Source: a virus. From it: 20,391 bases of DNA. The notes beneath the pieces are model-generated. The model ran no database searches. It had not been told where the DNA came from and saw only the letters and a program-made list of their open reading frames with translations. This document shows, piece after piece, positions 7,353-13,862 of the stretch (positions are counted from its first letter, which is position 1; each line of letters starts with the position of its first letter). A program made the translations under genes and the position numbers. The stretch spans positions 1-20,391 of IMG/VR virus record IMGVR_UViG_3300005531_000193; one strand, given 5' to 3'.

Positions 7353-8069
7353 TCATGCGGGGGTTGATAGATCCTGAACGCCGCGCGCGGACGCGGTATG
7401 TTTCCGTCGCCAGTGGCGATCTTCGGCCTTGCGGAGCTCGACCAGCGCCGCCAATCCCTTGAGGAGGCGCGCCATCTCCTCATAGTCGGCCGGCTCCTGG
7501 TTCGGCATCACCGCCTTGGGCAGCATGAGCATCTGCGTCGCGCGCTCGACCGCCTCGAGGACGCTCTTCTTGCGCGCCAGGAAGATCGGCATGCGATAGA
7601 GGACGGTGCGGCCCGCCACCCGGCGCACCTGGACCTCGCCGCGCTTCACCCCGCCCAAGGCGGCGACCATCCGCTCGAAGCGGGCCTTGTTGGAGAGGAT
7701 CCGCGCCAGTTGCCGCTCGCTCGTCTCGCCCTCGACGCGCAGGCCGAACTCCTCGCCGACGCCCGCCACCATCCGCTCATAGAGCGCCTCGCAGCCGGGG
7801 GGCGAGCCATAGAGCCACCAGGCGAGCACGGCAAAGCGCAGGCCCTCGTATTTCATGTCGTCGCTGATGAGGCCGCGCGCATTGAGGACGTCCAGGGGAA
7901 AGTCGAGGCCGACCCGCTCGTCGCCGGCGATCGCCTTGCGCTTATCGAGCCGGCGCTGCTCCTCTTTCTTCTCCTCGTCGCGCCGCTTTGCCTCGAGTTC
8001 GGCCTTCCTGAGCCGGTCGACGGGATCGCCGCCCTTGCCGGCGCCCCCTTTGCCCTTCTTCTTGCCCAA
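7353..8069 (-). CDS. Hypothetical protein with basic coiled-coil N-terminus
   Basis: About 238 aa. Neither candidate start is ATG: TTG at 8069 has GGAG eight bases upstream and is preferred to TTG at 8078, where GGAG touches the codon. The first 50 residues (GKKKGKGG, then RLRKAELEAKRRDEEKKEEQ) form a highly charged, probably coiled or nucleic-acid-binding helix. The remainder is a helical domain with AVLAWWLYGSPPGCEALYE and RILSNKARFERMVAALGG, followed by KRGEVQVRRVAGRTVLYR. I do not recognise the family. A 74-bp gap separates it from the downstream cysteine-rich gene; an AT-rich palindrome lies upstream. Confidence 0.7.
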   Translation of the reverse strand: MGKKKGKGGAGKGGDPVDRLRKAELEAKRRDEEKKEEQRRLDKRKAIAGDERVGLDFPLDVLNARGLISDDMKYEGLRFAVLAWWLYGSPPGCEALYERMVAGVGEEFGLRVEGETSERQLARILSNKARFERMVAALGGVKRGEVQVRRVAGRTVLYRMPIFLARKKSVLEAVERATQMLMLPKAVMPNQEPADYEEMARLLKGLAALVELRKAEDRHWRRKHTASARGVQDLSTPA

Positions 8070-8111
8070 ATGCTTCAACTCCGAGAGCGCGGGCCCGGAA
8101 AGGCGCGCGGT

Positions 8112-8127
8112 ATATCAAGATTGATAT
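8112..8127. promoter_or_regulatory. Perfect 16-bp AT-rich palindrome (candidate operator)
   Basis: ATATCAAGATTGATAT consists of two 7-bp arms (ATATCAA and TTGATAT) around GA, in the 80-bp gap between the HAD-like gene and the basic-protein gene. It stands out against very GC-rich surroundings. It could be an operator for a dimeric regulator, or overlap a promoter for the genes to its left, although I could not place convincing -35 and -10 boxes. It does not match the CI operator motif found at the right end. Confidence 0.4.
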
Positions 8128-8149
8128 GTCGGTCGAGCGGCGGCTCTGG

Positions 8150-8572
8150 TCAGGCGAGCTCCTCGCCGCGGTTGGAGGCGACGCCGCCAGCGCGGTCGAT
8201 CTCCTCGAGCGGCCATTCGACGGCGCCGCGGAAGGGGATGGCGCAGGCCTCATAGAGGACGCCCGAATGGGGCCGGTGCTCGCCGATCTCGATGACCTCG
8301 ATCGCCTTCATCGTGGCGCGCCGGGGGTCGGGGTGGTGCTCGCGGGTGAAATATCGGACGAGCTGGGTATAGAGCCAGCCTTCGATCGCGACGGCGCGGC
8401 CGCGGGCCGGCGCCACGGGGTAGACCACGACGTCATAGGTCTCGATGAGCTTTAAGAGCGCCTGGATGGCGGCTGGCGCCGGCTCGCGCGAGAGGAGCGG
8501 CGCATCGCCCTCTTTGAGCTCGCCCGGATAAAGCGCGCCTTCGAACCCGACGCCCAATCGCGGTTTTGGCAT
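8150..8572 (-). CDS. Degenerate HAD-fold phage protein (probable pseudoenzyme)
   Basis: About 140 aa from ATG at 8572 (GAAGAGCGG just upstream); a TTG at 8596 would add eight residues. The layout follows small phage HAD-superfamily proteins, whose opening is normally VDFDGTLH, followed by PPVPGAI and a segment such as VYSSR, and later YIDDRA. Here the opening reads LGVGFEGALYPG, then EPAPAAIQALLKLIETYDVVVYPVAPA, AIEGWL, and RPHSGVLYEACAIPFRG. Both aspartates of the nucleophile loop (DxD to GxE) and the later acidic pair (DD to EA) are replaced. The fold looks kept while phosphotransfer chemistry should be lost. A binding or regulatory role is inferred. Confidence 0.65.
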   Translation of the reverse strand: MPKPRLGVGFEGALYPGELKEGDAPLLSREPAPAAIQALLKLIETYDVVVYPVAPARGRAVAIEGWLYTQLVRYFTREHHPDPRRATMKAIEVIEIGEHRPHSGVLYEACAIPFRGAVEWPLEEIDRAGGVASNRGEELA

Positions 8573-8647
8573 CCGCTCTTCAACCTGACGCGGCAAGCGA
8601 CATGCGGGAAAGATAGCGTAATCTCGCCCGCGGCGGTTGAGGAAACG

Positions 8648-8938
8648 TTAAGCGGAACCGTGACTTACGCGCGAATCGCTCGGCTGTTCGATGACGCGCG
8701 CCGGGATCTCGTCTGGCCAGGCGAGCCCGTCGATCCAGCGGCGCACCGCGCCCGCGCCTTTGGGGAGCAGCGTCTCCTTCACTTCGAGCGCGAGCAACGC
8801 CAGGAACTCGCCCTTCGCTCGAAAGGCCTCATGCGCGCGCAGCGACGCGAGGAGGGACGCGATCGCGGCCTCGGGGCCATCATTCCCGAGCGCGAGGAGG
8901 GCGCGCTCCTTGGCGGCCTGGAGATAGTCTTGGCTCAT
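8648..8938 (-). CDS. Small helical hypothetical protein
   Basis: 96 aa beginning MSQDYLQAAKERALLALG. The ATG at 8938 overlaps the stop of the upstream gene as ATGA, which fixes this start over the longer open frame that continues to 9541. The N-terminal 55 residues are predicted helical (EAAIASLLASLRAHEAFRAK); the rest includes GAVRRWIDGLAWPDEIPARVIEQ. No cysteines, signal peptide or membrane segment are present. No family is recognised. Coupling to the HTH/sigma-like protein suggests they act together or in fixed ratio. Confidence 0.7.
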   Translation of the reverse strand: MSQDYLQAAKERALLALGNDGPEAAIASLLASLRAHEAFRAKGEFLALLALEVKETLLPKGAGAVRRWIDGLAWPDEIPARVIEQPSDSRVSHGSA

Positions 8939-9789
8939 GCCGCCGCTGCCGCGATTCGATCGCCAATCGTCACTTTGCTGCCCGGCGCTATGGGTGCGTC
9001 GAGGGACAGGGCGCCGTATGTGCCGAAGAGCCGCCAATGCCGACGGGTCACCTCTTTCGCCGCCTTCGGCAGGTCCAAGAGGCTGACTTCTCCCTCCAGC
9101 ACGGCCAGAACCAGGTCGCCGATGATGTCGCCCCGCGTTTCCGCATTGAGCGTGCTCGGGACGACCGCCGCGGCCGCGGCATAGAGCTCGTTGCGCAGGA
9201 GCTCGGCATTGAGACGCTCCCCCAAGGGGCGCACTCGGTCGCGGCGCGCTTCGGCGAGCCGGTCTTGGCGAGCCTTGCGGCGCATTGCGGCCCGCGTGGC
9301 GATGGCGGCGAGCATCCGGCGGTTGAAGGCCGGGTTCCGCCGCAAAGCGATCAGCCGCAGGCGGGACTCGATCCTGCGCTGACGCTCCCGGCGCAGATCG
9401 TGGATGATTGCGTCGAGACGAGCCCTGAACGCGGGGTCCCGGCTGCGCCGCTGATAGACGGCCGACTCCGACGGCATTCCCTCCTTGGTGGCCAGCGCCG
9501 CTACTCCCGCGGTCGGCAGCAGGATGAGGAACCTGTCCCAAGCCGCCTCGGTGATGCGCTTGCGGCCGCTATTGCTTAGGCGGCGTCCGCTCATGGTTTC
9601 CGTGGCGCGGTGATCAAAGTCAGCATCGCGCAACCGCTTTTTGCGGAAGGCGGCTGAGGATGGCATTCCCGGCAGCTTCGAGATCTCGACCGGGCTCAGC
9701 GTCGCGAGGTGACCCAGATAGGCTTCCCACGTCGCCTGCGTCGTTCTGAAGCCGGGGCTTCGCCCGCGATCGCCGACGTGCCGTCCCAT
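8935..9789 (-). CDS. DNA-binding protein with duplicated HTH-like repeat and sigma-like C-terminus
   Basis: 284 aa. Two copies of one 38-residue module are visible at residues 21-58 and 84-121: each starts WxxxL (WEAYL, WDRFL), has GMPS exactly 20 residues later, and ends with a basic RDxxF (RLRDADF, RSRDPAF). The modules resemble helix-turn-helix units of small-terminase-like proteins. A very basic helix (125-185) follows. The C-terminus, ELYAAAAAVVPSTLNAE then DIIGDLVLAVLEGEVSL, resembles sigma-70 region 2-like phage proteins and ends YGALSLDAPIAPG and TIGDRIA. A role in transcription or DNA recognition is inferred. The ATG at 9789 lacks a clear ribosome binding site. Confidence 0.7.
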   Translation of the reverse strand: MGRHVGDRGRSPGFRTTQATWEAYLGHLATLSPVEISKLPGMPSSAAFRKKRLRDADFDHRATETMSGRRLSNSGRKRITEAAWDRFLILLPTAGVAALATKEGMPSESAVYQRRSRDPAFRARLDAIIHDLRRERQRRIESRLRLIALRRNPAFNRRMLAAIATRAAMRRKARQDRLAEARRDRVRPLGERLNAELLRNELYAAAAAVVPSTLNAETRGDIIGDLVLAVLEGEVSLLDLPKAAKEVTRRHWRLFGTYGALSLDAPIAPGSKVTIGDRIAAAAA

Positions 9790-9801
9790 CTTCGAAAGGC
9801 G

Positions 9802-10062
9802 CTATCGCCGCGGCAGCGACGGCGCCAAGCGCGGCGGCCCGAACCCGTCGAGCGTGCGGCCGTCGGCCTGCACCTGTTCGATCTCTGCTTCGGCGAGGAG
9901 AAGGTGGCCTGAAATCTTGAGCGCCGACGCGCGCAGCGCCCCTTCGTGATCGATTGCGCGGCTGTCGAGCTCCATGCGGATCGCCCGGATGAGCTCGCCG
10001 ATTCGCCAGCCGGCGGGATTGTCAGCGCATTTCAAGAGCTTGCCGACGTGCATAGGCGCCAC
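9802..10062 (-). CDS. Small conserved hypothetical protein
   Basis: 86 aa from GTG at 10062, chosen because GGGGAG lies four bases upstream; an ATG at 10053 (MHVGKLLKCAD) is the alternative and gives 83 aa. The protein is mostly helical (GWRIGELIRAIRMELDSRAI, then LKISGHLLLAEAEIEQVQA). No family is recognised with confidence. The 74-bp gap upstream, 10063-10136, shows no clear terminator or promoter. Confidence 0.65.
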   Translation of the reverse strand: MAPMHVGKLLKCADNPAGWRIGELIRAIRMELDSRAIDHEGALRASALKISGHLLLAEAEIEQVQADGRTLDGFGPPRLAPSLPRR

Positions 10063-10136
10063 AGTACTCCCCGAGAGTTAACGCCGGGTCACCACGAAAT
10101 GGCGCAAGCGCTTAGAAAAGGCGGGGTTTTGGGCGG

Positions 10137-10856
10137 CTAAGACTTCGCGCTCTCGGCCTCGATGCGGGCGATCTCGGCGGCCACGTCCGGGTCGTCCGGC
10201 GAGCGCAATTTGAAGCGCGCGGTCTCGTGAAGAACGCGGTCGATCCGATAGGGATCATGCGCGTGCTGCGGCGGCTCGGGAGCCACCTCTTTGGGCGGCG
10301 GCGTGTAGTTCAGGCTGATCGCCAGCGCACGGAAGCGCTCGGCGATCTTTTGCCGCTGTTCCTCGTTCAATTCTTCCGTCGATTCGGGAGCGGACTGAAG
10401 CCGCGACAGGCGCTCGGCCGCGATCATTTTTGCGCGCAAATTTCGCCGCTCCGAGAGCGCCTTTTCGATCGGCGCGCGGAGATCGGCCGGCTGCGGAAAA
10501 TCGTAATAACCGCGGTGCGAAAGGCGAATGGACTTGAGCGCTTCCGCGACCAGGTCGGCCGGGACGTCGGCCAGCGCCTCCAGGTAAAAGCGTGCGATTT
10601 TCGGCCAGTGCGCCGGCAGCTTCAGCAGCGAGAATGTCTCGTCGATCGCGACGGCAAGACGCTTCTCGTCGACCGGCGCGATGCTTGCCGAGGCGGCTTC
10701 GATAGCCGCGGGCAGGCCCGCTTTGACCTCAGGCGGCAGAGGCTGCGTCGGGTCCCATGAGGTCAGAAAGTCCCTGAGCGAGGCCGGCACGTCGGAAGGC
10801 TTCCTCGCCGTCAGCGCCGTTCCCGTCGATCGTGGCACGATTGACCGCTCGTCCAT
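10137..10856 (-). CDS. Replication-associated helper-like protein
   Basis: 239 aa. The ATG at 10856 has an excellent ribosome binding site (AAGGGAGG, six bases upstream), even though it lies 128 bp inside the DUF1376 frame. The middle section (KLPAHWPKIARFYLEALADVPADLVAEALKSIRLSH followed by YYDFPQPADLRAPIEKALSERR, described in two parts) has the pattern of phage proteins encoded next to DUF1376 genes: a helical domain, then a 'fPqPadiR.pie' motif. These are often considered replication or helicase-loading accessories, but I cannot show that here. The C-terminus is charged and probably flexible. Confidence 0.7.
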   Translation of the reverse strand: MDERSIVPRSTGTALTARKPSDVPASLRDFLTSWDPTQPLPPEVKAGLPAAIEAASASIAPVDEKRLAVAIDETFSLLKLPAHWPKIARFYLEALADVPADLVAEALKSIRLSHRGYYDFPQPADLRAPIEKALSERRNLRAKMIAAERLSRLQSAPESTEELNEEQRQKIAERFRALAISLNYTPPPKEVAPEPPQHAHDPYRIDRVLHETARFKLRSPDDPDVAAEIARIEAESAKS

Positions 10857-11526
10857 TGGCCCCTCCCTTCGCGTTGATGCACCAATTGATCCAGGTCGCG
10901 TGCCAGTCCACCTTGCGGCCGCGCTGGCCGGCCGCCGATCGCCAATAATTGACGAAGGTCACGGCCTCGAGATCGAGGTCGATCTCGGGGAGGTGGTGCT
11001 TTTTCCGGGTAGCGTAGCCCTCGCCGACCCACTCGTCGGGAACGGTAAAATCATCCCTCAGCCTGGAGCCGCGGGGCGCGCCAGCGCCTCTCTCCTCCCG
11101 AAGGGAGGAATCTGATAGTTCTGGTTCTAACTCTAATATGTCGTCGGATTCGCGCGTTTTTTGCGCCTGTTTTTTTGCATTTTTTTCGCGATTTTTTATG
11201 CCTGATTCGTCGTCTTTCAATGCCTTATTGAGGGCCTTCGCACGCTCCGCCTCGACACGTTTTTGCACGAGCTTTCCGCCGATCGGCGCGCCGCTTTCAT
11301 CGGTCTCGAAGAACTCGATAAGGACCGGCTTGAGCTTCTTCAGCCATCGGCCCGGCGTGCACCGGAGGAGGCGCGCGATGCGCTTCGTGTCATCGACGAG
11401 CGCCCGGCGCTTCTTCCAATTGAAGAAGATGAGCCGCACATAGGCGCCGAATTCTTCATTGGTCAGGTCCTCGGTGTCGGCCAGGAAATCGGCGACGTAG
11501 GTGTTCATGTAAGGCACGGCGCTCAT
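10729..11526 (-). CDS. DUF1376 (YdaU-like) replication protein
   Basis: 265 aa from ATG at 11526, with AAGGGGGT about five bases upstream. The first 95 residues are a clear DUF1376 domain: VPYMNTYVADFLADTEDL, NEEFGAYVRLIFFNWKK, DDTKRIARLLRCTPGRW. After a lysine-rich linker the second domain shows FVNYWRSAAGQRGRKVDWHATWINW, the typical C-terminal motif of phage replication-initiation proteins with this architecture. The linker is encoded by four A-tracts of six or seven bases, strikingly AT-rich here. The last 45 residues after WCINAKGG lie over the start of the next gene and look unconserved. A role in initiating phage DNA replication is inferred from the family. Confidence 0.85.
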   Translation of the reverse strand: MSAVPYMNTYVADFLADTEDLTNEEFGAYVRLIFFNWKKRRALVDDTKRIARLLRCTPGRWLKKLKPVLIEFFETDESGAPIGGKLVQKRVEAERAKALNKALKDDESGIKNREKNAKKQAQKTRESDDILELEPELSDSSLREERGAGAPRGSRLRDDFTVPDEWVGEGYATRKKHHLPEIDLDLEAVTFVNYWRSAAGQRGRKVDWHATWINWCINAKGGANGRAVNRATIDGNGADGEEAFRRAGLAQGLSDLMGPDAASAA

Positions 11527-11612
11527 GATCTACCCCCTTGATGCCTCTTTGCTTGAACCGAAAGAGCGCGCCTGCCAATATCGTCTTCCCAAATAGCACT
11601 CCTCATCACGAG

Positions 11613-11641
11613 CGGCGCCGCGGAACCCCTCCCCGGCGCCG
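11613..11641 (-). terminator. Possible stem-loop after rusA
   Basis: Two copies of CGGCGCCG (11613-11620 and 11634-11641), separated by 13 bases, can pair as an 8-bp GC stem just downstream of the RusA stop and about 85 bases before the DUF1376 start. No T-run follows on the minus strand, so it is not a standard intrinsic terminator. On the plus strand TTTCT follows, so it could act weakly in that direction. It may instead slow transcription or protect the 3' end of the upstream message. Confidence 0.3.
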
Positions 11642-11648
11642 TTTCTCG

Positions 11649-12144
11649 TCAGGGCGGCCGTTCGAGCGCGAAGAGCGGCGCCGACTCGACCGCCGGCCTC
11701 GCGCGGGTGCGCGGACGCTCGAGGACCGCCAGCGGCTCGACAACGATGACGACCTCGGGCTTCTCGCTGTAGACCTTGGCGATCGAGACGGCGACGATCT
11801 GCCGGTCATCGCGCCAGATGACCTCGTTGAAGGCATCGCCGATCGCTTTCAGGATGTTGTCGGCATCGATGTTGGCGGTGGCCCATTCGCGGCCCTCGCG
11901 CGCCGCTTTCTGCCGCCATAGCGGCCAGCTCTGCGGGATCGGGAACGCCGCCGTTACTTCGACGCGGCAGGGATTGTCGAAAGGCGGCCGATTGCCCATC
12001 GCCTCCTGGCCCGCGTAGCGCAGCGCCGCCTCGTATTTGCGCGTCTCCGCCGGCGTGTAGGCCCGGCCGGTGGCTTCGGACGAAGCGCGGACGCTGCTTG
12101 CGCTCGGGCGCGCCGGAGAAGCGGATGATGATGGGATCGCTCAT
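11649..12144 (-). pseudogene. rusA: RusA-type Holliday junction resolvase, interrupted by a frameshift
   Basis: RusA resolves Holliday junctions during phage recombination and replication. The start is ATG at 12144 (ATGA overlap with the upstream gene): MSDPIIIRFSGAPERKQRPRFV matches the family N-terminus. At about 12077-12081 the reading frame must skip one base to continue as EATGRAYTPAETRKYEAAL, through AAFPIPQSW, to the catalytic region IDADNILKAIGDAFNE and VIWRDDRQIV. The acidic triad (DxDN and DD) and the following lysine are intact in the second frame. Neither frame alone gives a whole protein: the second frame has its first ATG only at 11999, which would lose the N-terminus. True mutation, programmed shift or sequencing error cannot be separated here. 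Confidence 0.85.
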
Positions 12145-12461
12145 GCCGAAAGCCTCTCCGTCGTCTCGCCGATCCTGAGATAGGCGGCCCATGGGCGTGG
12201 CGGCGGCATCGTCGTTTTGCCGGCATGCGGCCCGGCCATGATCTTGGCGACGCGCCAGTTCTTGGCATGCACATAGATCATGATGCGGCCCGACCGGCAG
12301 AGCTCGCGCGTGAGCCGCACAGGCTCGCCACCGTGTCCCGCGGCGACGAGGTGCGCCCGGATCTCGTCGCGCGTCGGGCAGCGCGCGCCCTTGGCCGCGG
12401 CCTCCTCGATCAGCGCGAAAACGGCTTCGAGCTGGGGGCCGTGCCAGGATTTGATGCTCAC
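12141..12461 (-). CDS. Winged-helix-like small protein
   Basis: 106 aa from GTG at 12461, which overlaps the GcrA-like stop as GTGA; its own TGA overlaps the RusA ATG. Residues 10-75 (LEAVFALIEEAAAKGARCPTRDEIRAHL, then GEPVRLTRELCRSGRIMIYVH) have the spacing of a winged helix: two helices, a 'pTrdEIrahL' recognition-type helix, then a beta hairpin around the R/I-rich stretch. It recalls the LexA DNA-binding domain without clear sequence identity. A DNA-binding role is inferred. The longer open frame continuing to 12899 is not coding upstream of this GTG. Confidence 0.65.
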   Translation of the reverse strand: MSIKSWHGPQLEAVFALIEEAAAKGARCPTRDEIRAHLVAAGHGGEPVRLTRELCRSGRIMIYVHAKNWRVAKIMAGPHAGKTTMPPPRPWAAYLRIGETTERLSA

Positions 12462-12745
12462 AGGTTCACCCCGCTCCGCTTGGGCTCGATCCAGCCCGGC
12501 CCCTGCGCCCGCGTGTAGCAGCGCGCGTGATGCGCCTCGCAATAGGCCGAGTTGGGCTGCGCCGGCTTGCCGCAATAGATCGCCTCGCCCTTCGCCATCA
12601 CCTCGCGCGGGTCGCCGGCGATGAAGCGGCAGCCGCCTTGCGGCCGGGGTGCGGCGAAGCCCGGCTTGATGCCGAGCGAGCGCTTCGTCGCGCGATTGAG
12701 GTATTGCGCTTGCGCGGTCGCGGCGGCGCGCGTCTTCACGCTCAT
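12458..12745 (-). CDS. GcrA-like zinc-binding protein lacking the DNA-binding domain
   Basis: 95 aa from ATG at 12745 (ATGA overlap). Residues 39-78, CRFIAGDP, then YCGKPAQPNSAYCEAHHARCY, match the C-terminal part of GcrA, the alphaproteobacterial cell-cycle regulator, with Cys39, Cys58, Cys69 and His72/73 as likely zinc ligands. In GcrA this region contacts the sigma-70 factor, while the N-terminal homeodomain-like part binds DNA. Here the first 38 residues are short, basic and carry no recognisable DNA-binding domain. Full GcrA is roughly 170 aa, so this is a domain-only version. It could tether to, compete with or block host sigma-70/GcrA; that is inference. Confidence 0.75.
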   Translation of the reverse strand: MSVKTRAAATAQAQYLNRATKRSLGIKPGFAAPRPQGGCRFIAGDPREVMAKGEAIYCGKPAQPNSAYCEAHHARCYTRAQGPGWIEPKRSGVNL

Positions 12746-12951
12746 CGCCAGCGCCTCCGTCGCGCGTCATAGATCTCCTGGCCGATGCAGGCACCGATGA
12801 AGCCGAAGAGGAGCACGCCGAAGATGCCGGCAAGCATCGCCGTGACCGTGCTGCCCGCCCACGAGACCAAGGCCGCGATGCCATAGCAGAGCGCCGCAAC
12901 GAAGGCCGGGAAGCCCACGGCGCCGAGCGCGATGTAGAGGGCGCGGGTCAT
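12742..12951 (-). CDS. Small two-TM membrane protein
   Basis: 69 aa from ATG at 12951, overlapping the methyltransferase stop as ATGA. Two hydrophobic segments are visible: about residues 5-29 (LYIALGAVGFPAFVAALCYG) and 37-58 (TAMLAGIFGVLLFGFIGAC). The tail YDARRRRWR is strongly basic, so the C-terminus is probably cytoplasmic, with both ends inside. It contains no lysis motif. A holin or superinfection-exclusion role would be a guess; its position in a DNA-modification cassette does not explain it. Confidence 0.7.
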   Translation of the reverse strand: MTRALYIALGAVGFPAFVAALCYGIAALVSWAGSTVTAMLAGIFGVLLFGFIGACIGQEIYDARRRRWR

Positions 12952-13862
12952 TCCGTGGCCTCGACTATGCGATCGAAGAGACCTTCGCTCGCGCGGTCGG
13001 TCCAGTCGAGATAGCGTGCGGCCTGCCGGAAATAGCTCTCCTTGAGCTCGACGCCGATGAAGCGGCGCTTGAGCCGCAACGCCGCAACGCCCTCGGAGCC
13101 GATTCCCATGAAAGGCGAGAGAACCGTATCGCCGGGATTGGACCAGAGCGCGATGGCGCGGCGCGTTAAGTCGAGGGGCATCGGGCAGATGTGCTTCTCA
13201 TCACCTGGCGCGCGCGCCGCATCGGCGTTGAGCACGTCCGTCTCGCGCGTCGTCATCCAGACGGGCGACGCCCATTCCTGCCACTGCGGCAGCGGAAATT
13301 CTTCGGGCGCGTGCGTCACGGGCTCGACCGCCTCGCCCTCCGCCGCCCACTTGCGGAAGACGACGAGATATTCGGGCAAGCCTTGCCGGCTGAAGGACGA
13401 GTCGGCGCGAAGCTGCTTATAGAGGAGGCCGTGCGCCTTCGTCTTCGTCATCTCGCGCACCGGGCAGCGCCAGATGGTCACGCGGCTGTGGAAGTCGAAG
13501 CCCGCCTCGGTGTGAGCGCGGATCAAATCGCCGGGGAAGTCGCGCAAGCCGGCAGTGCCGCGCTGCGTCCGGTAGTAGACGAGATCCTTGCAGTGGACAG
13601 CGACGAGGCGGCCCGGCTTTGTCACACGGTAGATCTCGCGGACGAGAAAGCGGTAATGCGCGATGAACTCCTCGTCCGACGCGCAATTGCCCATGTCCGC
13701 GACGCTGTCGTTGTAGATGTAGAGCCCGGAGAAGGGCGGGCTGTAGACGCTGAAGCCGATGGACGCGTCGGGAAACTGGCGCACGATATCGACGCAGTCG
13801 CCCCAATAGGCGGCAAAGCGGCTGCCATGCGCCTCGCCCAGGCAGCGGATCACGCGATCCAT
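12948..13862 (-). CDS. DNA N4/N6-type methyltransferase (beta-class order)
   Basis: 304 aa from ATG at 13862, overlapping the helicase gene by 13 bp. The catalytic motif IV appears first as YSPPFSGLY (residues 41-44 SPPF) and the AdoMet-binding motif I comes last as LSPFMGIGSEG (about 249-258), followed by FIGVEL. This IV-then-I order is that of beta-class amino-methyltransferases (N6_N4_Mtase family). SPPF, not DPPY, is more typical of N4-cytosine enzymes but does not settle the base. The middle, including EIYRVTKPGRLVAVHCKDL, is common in phage orphan methylases. No restriction enzyme is adjacent, so protection from host restriction or epigenetic control is likely. Confidence 0.9.
   Translation of the reverse strand: MDRVIRCLGEAHGSRFAAYWGDCVDIVRQFPDASIGFSVYSPPFSGLYIYNDSVADMGNCASDEEFIAHYRFLVREIYRVTKPGRLVAVHCKDLVYYRTQRGTAGLRDFPGDLIRAHTEAGFDFHSRVTIWRCPVREMTKTKAHGLLYKQLRADSSFSRQGLPEYLVVFRKWAAEGEAVEPVTHAPEEFPLPQWQEWASPVWMTTRETDVLNADAARAPGDEKHICPMPLDLTRRAIALWSNPGDTVLSPFMGIGSEGVAALRLKRRFIGVELKESYFRQAARYLDWTDRASEGLFDRIVEATE

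Noticed and set aside
8939-9541. Extension of the 96-aa gene upstream to 9541
   Set aside because: The extension lies over the well-supported HTH/sigma-like gene and is compositionally unlike a protein; the ATGA overlap at 8938 marks the real start.
12462-12899. Extension of the winged-helix-like gene upstream to 12899
   Set aside because: This part is an out-of-frame reading of the GcrA-like and two-TM genes; GTG at 12461 with a GTGA overlap is the natural start.
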